NCBI RefSeq assembly: GCF_038593265.1 | Contig: NZ_CP151979.1 | Span: forward strand, 2,673,001 to 2,737,000 | Length of the DNA stretch: 64,000 nt | DNA from: Ureibacillus sp. FSL W7-1570 | Lineage (GTDB): Bacteria; Bacillota; Bacilli; Bacillales_A; Planococcaceae | Reading direction: 5' to 3' | In this document: in pieces, positions 18,148 to 27,043 of the stretch | Layout: each line of letters begins with the position of its first letter | Numbering within the stretch: position 1 is the stretch's first letter | Program-made: the position numbers and the translations under genes | Notes under the pieces: model-generated | The model's input: the letters and a program-made list of their open reading frames with translations, nothing else | Told to the model about the DNA's origin: nothing | The model's database searches: none

Positions 18148-18695
18148 TTGAAAGTGGCCATCAGATTGAAAGATTTTTTATAGGAGCATTCGGACATTTA
18201 TTGTCAACTTTAGTTGACAATGGAGGCGCCTCAAAGTACGAATCTTGTAAAAAATGCATGGAATTTTGATGCTTTTTTCATATAACGAACGGTTCATTGC
18301 AAGATTTCCTAAATACATTAATAAAGCTCCAACAATGAAGAACATCCACTCTTTAAATATCAACCAAGGTTTACAAAATTAATTTGGTAGAGAAATCTCT
18401 GTGTCGAAAATAACAGATAGTAATTTTCCTATATAAAAATAACAATCTTCTAAAAAATGAGCAGGCAAAAAATAAATTGAAAATCCTTATAAAAGGAGTT
18501 TAATTCTTAAAAGATATCAACCAAGTTTACAAAACAAATTGACTGCCAAAAGGATATGTCGAATAAAGAAGCAAAACAAATTGTTATTTCAAAAAAATAA
18601 TTAGATCCGGTGAATTAAATATTGACACTAAACTTTGTTATATCAAAAAATCAATTCTGTCGTATCGTTTCGAATCAATCTTAAAGCTTCTTCCA
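18148..18695. other. AT-rich intergenic region with an orphan palindrome
   Basis: No convincing gene. A perfect 9-bp inverted repeat with 2-base centre, TTGTCAACTTTAGTTGACAA, lies at 18201-18220. A weak leftward frame from TTG at 18363 encodes a 61-residue peptide with one hydrophobic segment but no ribosome binding site. Two imperfect copies of TATCAACCAAG-TTTACAAAA occur near 18357 and 18514, suggesting an old duplication. Confidence 0.5.
18201..18220. promoter_or_regulatory. orphan perfect palindrome (possible operator)
   Basis: TTGTCAACT and AGTTGACAA form a perfect inverted repeat. The right arm includes TTGACA, so it could cover a -35 box, but no gene follows it on either strand within a normal distance. 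Confidence 0.3.
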
Positions 18696-19535
18696 TCAGG
18701 AGCCTGTTGTCGAATGGGGGGATGATGAATTGCTCATCCTTTCCTGCAAATATGCAACAGGGATAAAGAGCCCCACTTGGCCAAATTTTTCATGATCCAA
18801 AGTGGCGAAGATGATGCCGATTACTTTCCCGTCATCATTGATTACTGGGCTGCCGCTGTTTCCCCGATATACCGGCGCATCGATCATATATACTTCCTCT
18901 TCCCAATCCGCAAGCAAAACAGGTTCCAGCACATGCCCTTCATTGGCGATGCCCGTAAAGTAAAGGGGATTGCCGATGATATAAATGGATTCTTGTTGGA
19001 GATATTGATATTTTTCACTCAGCGTCAAATAGGGCAGGTCTTTTCCATCCACCTGCAATAAGGCCAAGTCCACTTCGGGATACGTGGCCACAACCTCTCC
19101 TTTATATAAGCCATTATCAGGGAAACTGACCTTAATCGTGAGGGCGTCGTCAATGACATGTTCGTTTGTAACGATCAAACCGTTTTCCGAAATGGAAAAT
19201 CCTGTACCCTTTCCGTCCTCTGTCGTTATTTGAACAACCGCTTTTTTATAAGATTGAATTTCTTTTTGGGATGACAGTCTTGCCGAAGTCTTCAGAAACT
19301 CAATGGCGGGGATGGAATAGATTTCAAAAATCACGGCAAAGGTGCTGAAGGCAAGGATAATGGCCATCAACAAAGCCATCATTTTCCTGAATCTGCGGGG
19401 TTTTTTGGCGATTTCTTCTTCTTTTAGCCGATCTTCCCTCTCTTTTTCAAGCGCCTCCTTTTGCGCCTCCAATACAATTTCTAAGAATTCCTCTTCATTC
19501 ATCGGTTCTTGCTCATGTTTTTCTTCATTGGCCAT
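18696..19535 (-). CDS. membrane-anchored trypsin-like serine protease (HtrA-like, no PDZ)
   Basis: Protein of 279 residues. A charged cytoplasmic N-terminus (about 1-50, rich in Glu/Lys and probably coiled coil) precedes one membrane helix (about 52-72), which places the protease domain (about 85-270) outside. The catalytic triad is visible: His in VTNEHVID, Asp in EVDLALLQV, Ser in YRGNSGSPVI. No PDZ domain follows, so it is shorter than HtrA/DegP, and substrate selection would differ. ATG has AAAAGGAG upstream. Its promoter region is shared back to back with the coenzyme A disulfide reductase gene. Role in envelope protein quality control is inference. Confidence 0.82.
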   Translation of the reverse strand: MANEEKHEQEPMNEEEFLEIVLEAQKEALEKEREDRLKEEEIAKKPRRFRKMMALLMAIILAFSTFAVIFEIYSIPAIEFLKTSARLSSQKEIQSYKKAVVQITTEDGKGTGFSISENGLIVTNEHVIDDALTIKVSFPDNGLYKGEVVATYPEVDLALLQVDGKDLPYLTLSEKYQYLQQESIYIIGNPLYFTGIANEGHVLEPVLLADWEEEVYMIDAPVYRGNSGSPVINDDGKVIGIIFATLDHEKFGQVGLFIPVAYLQERMSNSSSPHSTTGS

Positions 19536-19605
19536 GTCACCACTCCTTTTAAGGTCCGCTCCTTATCTTGGGTATCCTTAATTTCATTCTCCGAAAAAAG
19601 ATTCG

Positions 19606-19634
19606 TTGACAAAATACCTATAGGGGTATATATT
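19606..19634 (+). promoter_or_regulatory. promoter with CstR-type operator upstream of CoA-disulfide reductase gene
   Basis: TTGACA at 19606-19611 and TATATT at 19629-19634 flank a 17-base spacer almost filled by ATACCTATAGGGGTAT (19614-19629). The site matches ATACC-N6-GGTAT, seen also before cstR and the rhodanese genes. Confidence 0.75.
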
Positions 19635-19705
19635 TTAATTAAATAATTGAAAGTGAACAAAAGTCTTCGATGTTTTTGTTTCTCAGATTTGCCACAAGGC
19701 GATCA

Positions 19706-19721
19706 TTACCTTTTAGGGTAT
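19706..19721 (+). promoter_or_regulatory. second CstR-type site in the leader of the CoA-disulfide reductase gene
   Basis: TTACCTTTTAGGGTAT keeps one full half-site and one with a single change at the same N6 spacing. It lies 20 bases before the start codon, downstream of the promoter, where it could act as a roadblock. Confidence 0.55.
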
Positions 19722-19740
19722 AAAGGACAGGAGTGATTAC

Positions 19741-21432
19741 ATGAAAAAAGTGTTGATTGTTGGAGGCGTAGCAGGAGGAGCCAGTGCTGCCGCAAGAATT
19801 CGCCGGTTGGATGAACAGGCGCGAATCATCATGTTTGAAAAGGGGCCACACGTATCCTTTTCCAACTGTTCCTTGCCGTATTATTTGGGCGGGGTGGTAG
19901 CATCAAAAGAAAAATTGGTGCTAATGACGCCGGAGAGTTTTAAAACGAAGTACAATATCGAAGCCCGCGTCAATCAGGAAGTCATTCACATTCATCGGGA
20001 TGAAAAAACGGTGGAAGTGAAAAATCTGGAAACGAATGAAGTGTATAAAGAAAGCTATGATGTTTTAATTTTATCACCTGGAGCGAGTCCAGTCGTCCCT
20101 CCGTTTGAAGGGGTGAATCTGCCGCATGTATTTACGGTGAGAAATGTGGTGGATATCGACCGCTTGCATCAATACGTGAGCCGGTCCAATGTGGAAAGCG
20201 TCGCAATCATTGGCGGAGGCTTTATAGGTGTCGAAGTGGCGGAAAATTTAAGGGAAGCGGGAAAAGAAGTCACATTGGTGGAATATGCTCCTCAAATCAT
20301 GGCGCCATTTGATGAAGATATGGTGCAAATTCTTCATAAAGAAATGATGGATCATGGCGTTCAATTGATTGTCGGTGATGGGCTGAAAAAAATTACGGAA
20401 CATTCCATAGAACTCAACTCCGGAAAACAAGTGGAGGCCCAAGCGGTGGTGCTGGCCATTGGAGTGAAGCCGGAAGTGGCGCTTGCCAAGGAAGCGGGGC
20501 TTGAAATTGGGGAGCTTGGAGGCATTAAAGTCAATGCCAATTATCAAACGTCCGACCCATCCATTTATGCCGTGGGGGATGCCATTGAAGTATATCATCG
20601 CTTGACCCGCAGACCGACAAGGCTCGCTTTGGCCGGACCGGCTGTCAGACAGGCGAGGGCGGCTGCGGACCATATTTATGGCCATAAGCAGGAAAATAAA
20701 GGGGTTATCGGTTCCTCTGTCGTAAAAATTTTCGATTTAAATTGCGCTGTAACCGGGTTAAATGAGCGGGCGGCAAAAGAGGCGAACATTCAATATGACA
20801 GTGTTTATATCATCGCGCCGGATAAAGTGGGAATCATGCCGGACAGCCATCCGCTCCATTTCAAATTGATTTTTGAAGTGCCGACGGGAAGAATCCTCGG
20901 GGCCCAGGCCATCGGAAAAGGAAATGCAGACAAACGCATCGATGTGATTGCCACATTAGTTACGTTGGGCGGCACGCTGGAAGATTTGAAAGAGTTGGAA
21001 TTGGCCTACTCCCCGATTTACAGCACGGCGCGGGATGTGGTGAATATCGCGGCTCTTGTGGGACTGAACATCTTACACGATGATTATAAACAAGTGCACG
21101 TTTCCGAAGTGCGCGGCTTGGTGGAGCAAGGGGCAACCTTCATTGATGTTCGTGAGAAGAACGAATTTGAACGGGGGCATTTGGTGAATGCCATCAACAT
21201 CCCATTGAGCGAATTGCGGGAGCGGGTCGATGAAATTCCCCGCGACAAGCCGGTATACTTGCATTGCCGTTCCGGTCAGCGGAGTTACAATGCGGTGAAA
21301 ATGTTGCAAAACTTAGGATTTACAAATGTCTACAACGTTTCCGGTTCCTTCTTGGGCATTTCTTTATATGAATACTTCATAGATGTGACCACTGGCCGGG
21401 ACAAAATCGTCACTGACTATAATTTCAAATGA
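19741..21432 (+). CDS. CoA-disulfide reductase with C-terminal rhodanese domain (CoADR-RHD)
   Basis: FAD- and NAD(P)H-dependent reductase of coenzyme A disulfide, persulfide or polysulfide, 563 residues. FAD site GGVAGGASAAARIRR at the N-terminus, the single active Cys in FSNCSLPYYLGG, NAD site GGGFIGVEVAENL and FAD-binding YAVGDAIEV are present. The rhodanese domain (about 455-550) has the active loop CRSGQR. This fusion is known from Bacillus and Staphylococcus as an enzyme of sulfur metabolism. GGACAGGAG precedes ATG. Two CstR-type operators upstream link it to the cstR-rhodanese cluster 6 kb away. Confidence 0.9.
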   Translation: MKKVLIVGGVAGGASAAARIRRLDEQARIIMFEKGPHVSFSNCSLPYYLGGVVASKEKLVLMTPESFKTKYNIEARVNQEVIHIHRDEKTVEVKNLETNEVYKESYDVLILSPGASPVVPPFEGVNLPHVFTVRNVVDIDRLHQYVSRSNVESVAIIGGGFIGVEVAENLREAGKEVTLVEYAPQIMAPFDEDMVQILHKEMMDHGVQLIVGDGLKKITEHSIELNSGKQVEAQAVVLAIGVKPEVALAKEAGLEIGELGGIKVNANYQTSDPSIYAVGDAIEVYHRLTRRPTRLALAGPAVRQARAAADHIYGHKQENKGVIGSSVVKIFDLNCAVTGLNERAAKEANIQYDSVYIIAPDKVGIMPDSHPLHFKLIFEVPTGRILGAQAIGKGNADKRIDVIATLVTLGGTLEDLKELELAYSPIYSTARDVVNIAALVGLNILHDDYKQVHVSEVRGLVEQGATFIDVREKNEFERGHLVNAINIPLSELRERVDEIPRDKPVYLHCRSGQRSYNAVKMLQNLGFTNVYNVSGSFLGISLYEYFIDVTTGRDKIVTDYNFK

Positions 21433-21504
21433 TCCGTTCACTGAACCTGATTAAATCGCTTACCATTGAATCTTTCTTGCCTATATGGCAAAATGATATA
21501 CAAC

Positions 21505-21600
21505 CGAACACGGGAAACGTTTTCTAGGGTTCCGCTGCATTGCAGGACTGGTCCGAGAGAAAACGGCGCATTTGCGTACACGGAAGGATAAAAGCCTGGG
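21505..21600 (+). ncRNA. guanidine-I (ykkC) riboswitch
   Basis: Conserved ykkC blocks appear in order: GGGAAACGTTTTCTAGGGTTCCG, with CTAGGGTTCCG at 21524-21534, then ACTGGTCCGAGAGAAAACGG, then ACACGGAAGGATAAAAGCCTGGGAGA (21578 on). The aptamer senses guanidinium. It sits directly before an overlapping terminator and two SMR genes, the classical genomic setting. Boundaries are approximate. Confidence 0.9.
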
Positions 21601-21629
21601 AGATAAATCTATCTCTTTAGGCTTTTTTT
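21590..21629 (+). terminator. riboswitch expression-platform terminator
   Basis: AAAAGCCT (21590-21597) pairs with AGGCTTTT (21619-21626), followed by T residues. Its left arm overlaps the 3' end of the ykkC aptamer, so ligand binding would prevent termination. Confidence 0.75.
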
Positions 21630-21644
21630 ATTGGAGGAATGGAA

Positions 21645-21986
21645 ATGAACAAACATTGGATGACCGTTTATGTTGCCGCATTATTTGAAGTGCTGTGGGT
21701 GATCGGCCTTGCCCATGCGGATCGTTTCCTTGAATGGGCTGGAACAGTCTGCGCGATTTTCTTGAGCAATTACTTATTGATCCGGGCATCTCAATTTTTG
21801 CCCGCAGGAACGGTCTATTCGGTTTTTGTCGGATTAGGAAGCTTAGGGGCGGTCATTAGCGATATTGTATTCTTTGGAGAGCCTTTTCATCTGTTAAAGA
21901 TATGCTTCATTTTGTTCATTATTGCAGGGGTTGTTGGGTTGCAGCTTTTGACGGATGAAGATGCCGGAAAGGGGGATGAAGAGTGA
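21645..21986 (+). CDS. SMR-family guanidinium exporter subunit (YkkC-like)
   Basis: Small multidrug resistance protein of 113 residues with four membrane helices; the essential Glu is in AALFEVLWVIGLAHA of helix 1. Under a guanidine-I riboswitch such pairs export guanidinium in exchange for protons. ATG at 21645 lies 7 bases after GGAGG; the ATG at 21639 is too close. A charged tail DEDAGKGDEE ends the protein. Its stop overlaps the start of the second subunit, so a heterodimer is likely. Confidence 0.88.
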   Translation: MNKHWMTVYVAALFEVLWVIGLAHADRFLEWAGTVCAIFLSNYLLIRASQFLPAGTVYSVFVGLGSLGAVISDIVFFGEPFHLLKICFILFIIAGVVGLQLLTDEDAGKGDEE

Positions 21987-22303
21987 TGGCATGGGGGGCG
22001 CTTATACTTGCCGGTTTATTTGAAACATTGGTAGTTGCGTCGATGAATCAATTTGCCGTCCGCCGCAGCTGGCAGCCGATTGCGTTATTCATCGGAAGTT
22101 TTGGAGGGAGCTTGGTTTTATTGCAATATGCCATGCAAACGATTCCGATGGGAACCGCCTATGCCGTTTGGACGGGAATCGGTGTTGTGGGGGGTACCCT
22201 GGTAGGTATAATCTTTTACAATGAATCAGGAAATTGGAAGAGAATATTGTGCATTTTTGCCATTCTTGTGGCGACAATTGGTTTAAAATTGTTGGAGGGG
22301 TAA
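21983..22303 (+). CDS. SMR-family guanidinium exporter subunit (YkkD-like)
   Basis: Second SMR protein, 106 residues with four helices, Glu in LAGLFETLVVASMNQ and the SMR motif PMGTAYAVWTGIGVVGG. Starts at GTG (21983) or the next codon ATG (21986), overlapping the first subunit's stop, with GGGGGATG upstream. Paired SMR subunits usually insert with opposite topology to form one exporter. Expression depends on the upstream riboswitch. Confidence 0.88.
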   Translation: MMAWGALILAGLFETLVVASMNQFAVRRSWQPIALFIGSFGGSLVLLQYAMQTIPMGTAYAVWTGIGVVGGTLVGIIFYNESGNWKRILCIFAILVATIGLKLLEG

Positions 22304-22343
22304 ATACTATAATGAGTTCATTCAAGAGGAACGGGGGATTGCG

Positions 22344-22919
22344 TTGTCAAAGCACCATTATTTTTTTGCAGTGAAATTGCCGAAAGAAGCGAAAGAATTT
22401 TTATATGAGTGGATTCAAGCGAGAAAAGGGGATTTTCCATTTGCACGCTGGGTTCATCCGGAAGATTACCATATAACTCTGGCTTTTTTGGGGTTTGCTG
22501 AAAAGAAGAAGCTGGAGCAAGCGATAGAGAAAGTGAAGCCCATTTTGGAAAAGGAAGTTTCATTCACATTAACATTGAATTCCATCGGCGTTTTCGGTCC
22601 ACAAAAAGCTCCCCGCATTTTTTGGGCGGATGTGGAATCTTCAGAACAGCTCTTTTCCATTCAAAAAGAGGTTTATCAGCAATGTGTGGAGACGGGATTT
22701 CAATTGGATAAAAAACCTTTCCGCCCGCATATCACATTGGCGAGAAAATGGAATAGCGGGGATGCTTTTGACATAAAAACATTGATGCAGATTCGTGAGG
22801 AAAACGGAAATACTTTCTCCTTCAACGTGACGGAAGTCGTTCTTTATGAAACCCATTTGGATCGGACACCGAAGTATGTTGAGTATGCAAATTTTCCTCT
22901 GGCCGTCCCGGGAGCCTGA
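22344..22919 (+). CDS. thpR: RNA 2',3'-cyclic phosphodiesterase
   Basis: 2H-phosphoesterase of 191 residues. Both HxTx motifs are visible, HITLAFLGF near residue 50 and HITLARK near 130, which together form the active site that opens 2',3'-cyclic phosphate RNA ends. KLPKEAKEFLYEW at the N-terminus is typical of LigT/ThpR. TTG start has GGGGG-rich site upstream; no ATG lies near. It begins 40 bases after the second SMR gene and may be read with it, but a functional link to guanidine is not evident. Confidence 0.85.
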   Translation: MSKHHYFFAVKLPKEAKEFLYEWIQARKGDFPFARWVHPEDYHITLAFLGFAEKKKLEQAIEKVKPILEKEVSFTLTLNSIGVFGPQKAPRIFWADVESSEQLFSIQKEVYQQCVETGFQLDKKPFRPHITLARKWNSGDAFDIKTLMQIREENGNTFSFNVTEVVLYETHLDRTPKYVEYANFPLAVPGA

Positions 22920-22988
22920 TTTCAATTCATAAGCTTGCCCCCTTTGAAATAGGATAGGGATAAGAAAGGCGAAGGGGCTGCAAATGAA

Positions 22989-23120
22989 ATGAGACAAGCA
23001 TGTATCTATTTCATTCTATTATTTATACTTGCGTTCTTTTTTATCTATGATCGGGAACCGCTGCAATCCGTTCAGTTTTCCATCATCATGTCCGGGTTGT
23101 TATTGTTGATTCGAAGATGA
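22989..23120 (+). CDS. small membrane peptide (43 residues, hypothetical)
   Basis: Open frame beginning MRQACIYFILLFILAFFFIY, with two hydrophobic stretches split by a charged DREPLQ loop, ending LLLLIRR. GAAGGGG lies about 11 bases upstream. No family is recognised. An alternative is chance hydrophobic translation of AT-rich DNA. Confidence 0.4.
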   Translation: MRQACIYFILLFILAFFFIYDREPLQSVQFSIIMSGLLLLIRR

Positions 23121-23377
23121 TCTAAGGGCTTTCTCACAAAAGCGAATCTGCTTATTAAAGGAAATAGAATATGTTTTGAAAAATTCAGAAATTATTTAGG
23201 AAAATTATTGAAAAAATCTCCCACCTGTTGTTTCGGAGTGTTAGTATAAAAACAAAACTCCTGGCGAGAGGAATTCAGTCAACTTCCGGTCTGTGGAAGT
23301 GATGTACTTCACTTCAATCAAACCACTGGATGGAAAGTGGCGGATCGTTCATGAAACACAAAAGGGGGAGATTAAGA

Positions 23378-26257
23378 ATGAAAAAAATAGGGGCCATAGC
23401 AAGCGCGGTCTTAATCGCTTCTACAATTACGCCGGCAGTTTACGCGGAAAACAACGTTGCTTCAGAAAGCGCCAAATTTAAAGATGTTCAACTGTATAAA
23501 GAAGACATCAATTTTTTAGCTGAAAAAGGATTAATCAAAGGCTACCCTGACGGAACATTCAAACCCAACAATCCGATTACAAGATACCAAGCAATCAACA
23601 TTCTACTGCGGGAAATAAAACCGGATGTGACGAATATTCCCGACGTTCAATATAAAGATGTGAAAAAAGGGGACTACGGTTACGAAGAGATTGCTTTAGC
23701 AACCGCATTGGGCATTGTTTCGGGGAAACCGGATGGCACTTTTGATGTTTCGGGCAATTTGACCCGTGCGCAATTGGCAAAAATGTTGGTCGAAACCTAT
23801 AAAATTCCATTGAACGAAAAGAAAAAAGTATCATTCAAAGATGTTGATGACAAAGATTGGTATTCAAAATACGTCCATATTTTAGCTTCCCATGGAATTA
23901 TTACAGGGTATGAAGACAAAACCTTTAAACCGAACAATAAAATATCGAGGGCACATTTAGCCTTAATCCTGAGCCGTTTTTTGAAAAACAAGGATAAAAT
24001 ATTGAGCAATGCAGATACAGATGGTGATGGTTTAACGGACCGGGAAGAATTGATTTTGCTGACGGATCCCAAAAAGAAAGACACTGACGGGGACGGGTTG
24101 GATGACTATTTTGAGTATGTGAGCAATGTGTATTCTCCGACAATGGCGGATACAGATGGCGATGGAATAAAGGATGGAGATGAGGATGCAGATTCGGATG
24201 GACTTTCGAATTTGCAGGAATTGGCGATAGGGACATCCCCTTATTTGAAAGATACCGATGGAGACTCTCTGCCTGATGGACAAGAAGTCGCAAACGGTAC
24301 AAACCCATTGGCCGATGATACGGACCGTGATGGTTTGTTGGATTCGGAGGAAGGCAGATTCAATTTCAATCCCCGCAATCGGGATACTGATGGAGACGGG
24401 ATTCTTGATGGGGATGAAGTGATCCAATGGGAAACAGCGGCTCCAGCCTATTTGAAAGGTGAACCGGCCTATCCGACTGTCACGATGAAAAGCAGGGCGA
24501 AAGATGCATTTTTTACGGAAATCCAACCGATTTCAACCGCCCATCCACTCTTAAATGACAGCATTCCCGGCCTGATCGGCAACGCATATTCTTTCAACAC
24601 CGTCACTGATTTTGATTCTGCCAAAATCAAATTCCATTATGGCAATTCCGTTTCAAACAATGATTTCCAACCGGCCATTTTTTACTATAACGAGAAAAAA
24701 CAGGCTTTAGAAAAGGTGCCAAACCAAATGCGTGATCCGCAAACCAATACCGTTGAAGCGGCGGTGGACCGTTTCGGCGTTTATGTGTTGATTGATGGCA
24801 CTGTATGGGATCAGGCTTGGAAAGAAGCGCCCGGCATGTCAAACAAGGAACGGGCCCGTTCATCAGGTGATCTGGATAACCCAATCCACTTTACCTCTTC
24901 ACTGTCCGTTGTCCCGGCAGATGTTGATCAAGCGGGATCAAAAACAATAGCCGCTGCAGAAGATTCCGAGCTGTTCACAAAAGATTCCGATCGTGACGGC
25001 ATTCCCGACTATTATGAAACGAACGGGTTGATCATCGGAACGGGCAGCCTCATTAAAACGGATCCAAATAACCCAGATACAGATCAGGACGGAATCTTGG
25101 ATGGAGATGAAATCAAATTCGAACAAGACAAGGAATATGCGGTGCTCATTTCAGATCCGAATAAAAAAGATTCCGATGGAGATGGGATTTCAGATGCCGA
25201 TGAAAAACCGGCTGAAAGATTGGTTTATAACGTGACGGATGAAGCCTTGGCGGTATTTTCGGATTTGGCCTATTTGGATGTTGCCGGTATGTCAAATTCC
25301 ACGGAACAGGCGCAAGGTTTGTTCGACTTCTCCAATAAAGATGTTCCGCCAATACCGCTTTCGAAAGAATCCATACAGAATGCCATCCGTTTGAAACAGA
25401 AAGCTTATTTAGTGAAAAATTGGGAGATCATTGGGTTTGAAACAGACGCAATTAGCGGACATAGCGGGGTTGTGTTCCGCAATTCCTATTCCAATGACAT
25501 CGTAATAGCAGAACGCGGTGCAGCCGATTTGGCGGGAATCATAAATAATCTGGACGTACTTTTGACTGGCGATATTCCTCAGTTGGATCATGCGTTGGCG
25601 TTGGCAAGAAAAGCGATCGCCAACAATTTGTACAGCGATATTTACGTGACGGGCCATTCATTGGGCGGATTTAACGCACAAGTGATTTCCTATCATTTGA
25701 TCAATGATTCATTAGCGAAAAATCAATTCCTTTCATCTAAAACAGCGAAAGCCATTCAAAAAGCCGTATTCGAACATTATCAAAGAACGGTGACATTCAA
25801 CTCTGTTCCGCTTTTTAATAAAGATTCTTTGCGCCAATTGGGAATTGATCTGGATGTTTACACAAATCCGGAAATTCCAAAAGAAGAGATAGGAAAGAAA
25901 AAATACGAAGCGTATATTACAAATTACCAATTAAGCTACGACATCCTTACGATTTTGGGCAAATATTCAAAGTCCGGATATCTTGGAAAAACCGTCATGT
26001 TCAATTATCCAAAACAGGCACCGAAAACAGTGCAAAACGCGCCATTTGAAGCCCTTAAAACAATGATACAGGAGTATGGGAAATCCGCATCCGGCGGGGA
26101 GCCGAGCAACCCATTGGAATTGAAAAGATTCATCATTAATTTTTATCTGTGGTTTTCCATCAATGGACAGGAACAGTATAAAAAATTGGTCAACGAAGAG
26201 TTGGGGCAAGCAATGGAGGCGCACGGCATCAGAAATTTCGATCAGTACGATTTTTAA
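23378..26257 (+). CDS. S-layer-anchored surface protein: three SLH domains, TSP3 calcium repeats, lipase-like domain
   Basis: Secreted protein of 959 residues. Signal peptide ends near TPAVYA. Three SLH domains follow (about 30-75, 90-140, 150-200; motifs GYPDGTFKPNNPITR, GKPDGTFD, GYEDKTFKPNNKISR) and would bind pyruvylated cell-wall polymer. About 210-360 and again 540-620 are runs of DTDGDG..D..E calcium-binding repeats, separated by a roughly 180-residue beta-rich segment. The C-terminal third has an alpha/beta-hydrolase nucleophile elbow YVTGHSLGGFNAQ and a preceding D-x-V-I-A-E-R-G-A segment as in class-3-like lipases (DUF2974 type). ATG at 23378 has AAGGGGGAG. Probably a calcium-stabilised surface hydrolase; substrate unknown. 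A terminator and a group II intron follow. Confidence 0.88.
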   Translation: MKKIGAIASAVLIASTITPAVYAENNVASESAKFKDVQLYKEDINFLAEKGLIKGYPDGTFKPNNPITRYQAINILLREIKPDVTNIPDVQYKDVKKGDYGYEEIALATALGIVSGKPDGTFDVSGNLTRAQLAKMLVETYKIPLNEKKKVSFKDVDDKDWYSKYVHILASHGIITGYEDKTFKPNNKISRAHLALILSRFLKNKDKILSNADTDGDGLTDREELILLTDPKKKDTDGDGLDDYFEYVSNVYSPTMADTDGDGIKDGDEDADSDGLSNLQELAIGTSPYLKDTDGDSLPDGQEVANGTNPLADDTDRDGLLDSEEGRFNFNPRNRDTDGDGILDGDEVIQWETAAPAYLKGEPAYPTVTMKSRAKDAFFTEIQPISTAHPLLNDSIPGLIGNAYSFNTVTDFDSAKIKFHYGNSVSNNDFQPAIFYYNEKKQALEKVPNQMRDPQTNTVEAAVDRFGVYVLIDGTVWDQAWKEAPGMSNKERARSSGDLDNPIHFTSSLSVVPADVDQAGSKTIAAAEDSELFTKDSDRDGIPDYYETNGLIIGTGSLIKTDPNNPDTDQDGILDGDEIKFEQDKEYAVLISDPNKKDSDGDGISDADEKPAERLVYNVTDEALAVFSDLAYLDVAGMSNSTEQAQGLFDFSNKDVPPIPLSKESIQNAIRLKQKAYLVKNWEIIGFETDAISGHSGVVFRNSYSNDIVIAERGAADLAGIINNLDVLLTGDIPQLDHALALARKAIANNLYSDIYVTGHSLGGFNAQVISYHLINDSLAKNQFLSSKTAKAIQKAVFEHYQRTVTFNSVPLFNKDSLRQLGIDLDVYTNPEIPKEEIGKKKYEAYITNYQLSYDILTILGKYSKSGYLGKTVMFNYPKQAPKTVQNAPFEALKTMIQEYGKSASGGEPSNPLELKRFIINFYLWFSINGQEQYKKLVNEELGQAMEAHGIRNFDQYDF

Positions 26258-26357
26258 AATCATTGCCGATGCAATCTTTCATCTGGATGATCGCCAGGAC
26301 AGTCGGGGAGTATCAATACAATAAAAGGCGACGTGCGGATTGCAGGACGTTCTAACA

Positions 26358-26396
26358 AAACCAAGAAATGTTGAAAAAACATTTTCTTGGTTTTTA
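26358..26396 (+). terminator. intrinsic terminator, target hairpin of group II intron copy 1
   Basis: AACCAAGAAATG pairs with CATTTTCTTGGTT (one bulge), then TTTTA. The intron's GTGCGCC begins at the next base, 26397. Confidence 0.7.
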
Positions 26397-27036
26397 GTGC
26401 GCCTGGCATGGGTGTAATCTATAGGGTGTAAGTCCCGAACTGTGAAGGCAGAAGTAACAGTTAGCTTAACGCAAGGGTGTCCGTGGTGACGCGGAATCTG
26501 AAGGAAGCGAGCGGCAAACTTCCGGTCTGAGGAACACGAACTTCATATAAGGCTAGGTATCATTGGATGAGTTTGCTAAACAAAACAAAGTCCTTTCTGC
26601 CAAAGGTGGTACAGAGTAAATGAAGCAGATAGATGGAAGGAAAGATTACATTCTTACCCGGGGAGGTCTGGCGGATATGTGAAGTACGCTTCATAACCTA
26701 CTTAGTGATAAGTAGCTGAACCGTCAGAAGTCAGCAGAGGTCATAGTATTAGTTGGTTTAGAACTACTAAGAAGGACCGAACAATGAAGAGAGAATAGCC
26801 CTTGGCATTCAGTGAGTCATGATGAACACAGAAAACGTAGTACCTCACTTGAGGAAGGAAGCGGTGAATCCCGTGGGAGACCTCTTGGAGGGTGGAGTGA
26901 CCACTGGCATAAAGAGAACAGCTATTCACGGAAGTTATAAAAACTTGCGTCAATGATCTTAATTGAACCGCCGTATACGGAACCGTACGTACGGTGGTGT
27001 GAGAGGACGGGAGTTAATCGCTCCCTCCTACTCGAT
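26397..27036 (+). mobile_element. ORF-less group II intron, copy 1 (class C-like)
   Basis: Starts with GTGCGCC and ends at TACTCGAT, 640 bp. Recognisable intron parts include TAGGGTGTAAGTCCCGAA, GGTGTCCGTGGTGACGCGGA, AACTTCATATAAGGCTAGGTA and CTGAACCGTCAGAAGTCAGC. Domain V is the hairpin ACCGCCGTA / TACGGTGGT at 26967-27000, followed by GTGAGAGG and the domain VI stem GGGAG / CTCCC. No reverse transcriptase reading frame is present; only a 46-codon frame (from ATG near 26819) is open. Insertion right after a terminator stem is the habit of bacterial class C introns. It would need a maturase in trans to splice or move. Confidence 0.85.
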
Positions 27037-27043
27037 TTATAAG

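Noticed and set aside
20248-20685. 145-codon leftward frame inside the CoA-disulfide reductase gene
   Set aside because: Antisense shadow of a clear enzyme gene; no start signals or motif.
23296-23310. 13-base match to group II intron sequence upstream of the SLH gene
   Set aside because: AACTTCCGGTCTG alone is expected by chance in a window this size, and no other intron part is near.
26741-26953. 70-codon leftward frame repeated at 33272-33484
   Set aside because: It lies within the introns, antisense to the conserved RNA structure; it is open in both only because the DNA is nearly identical.
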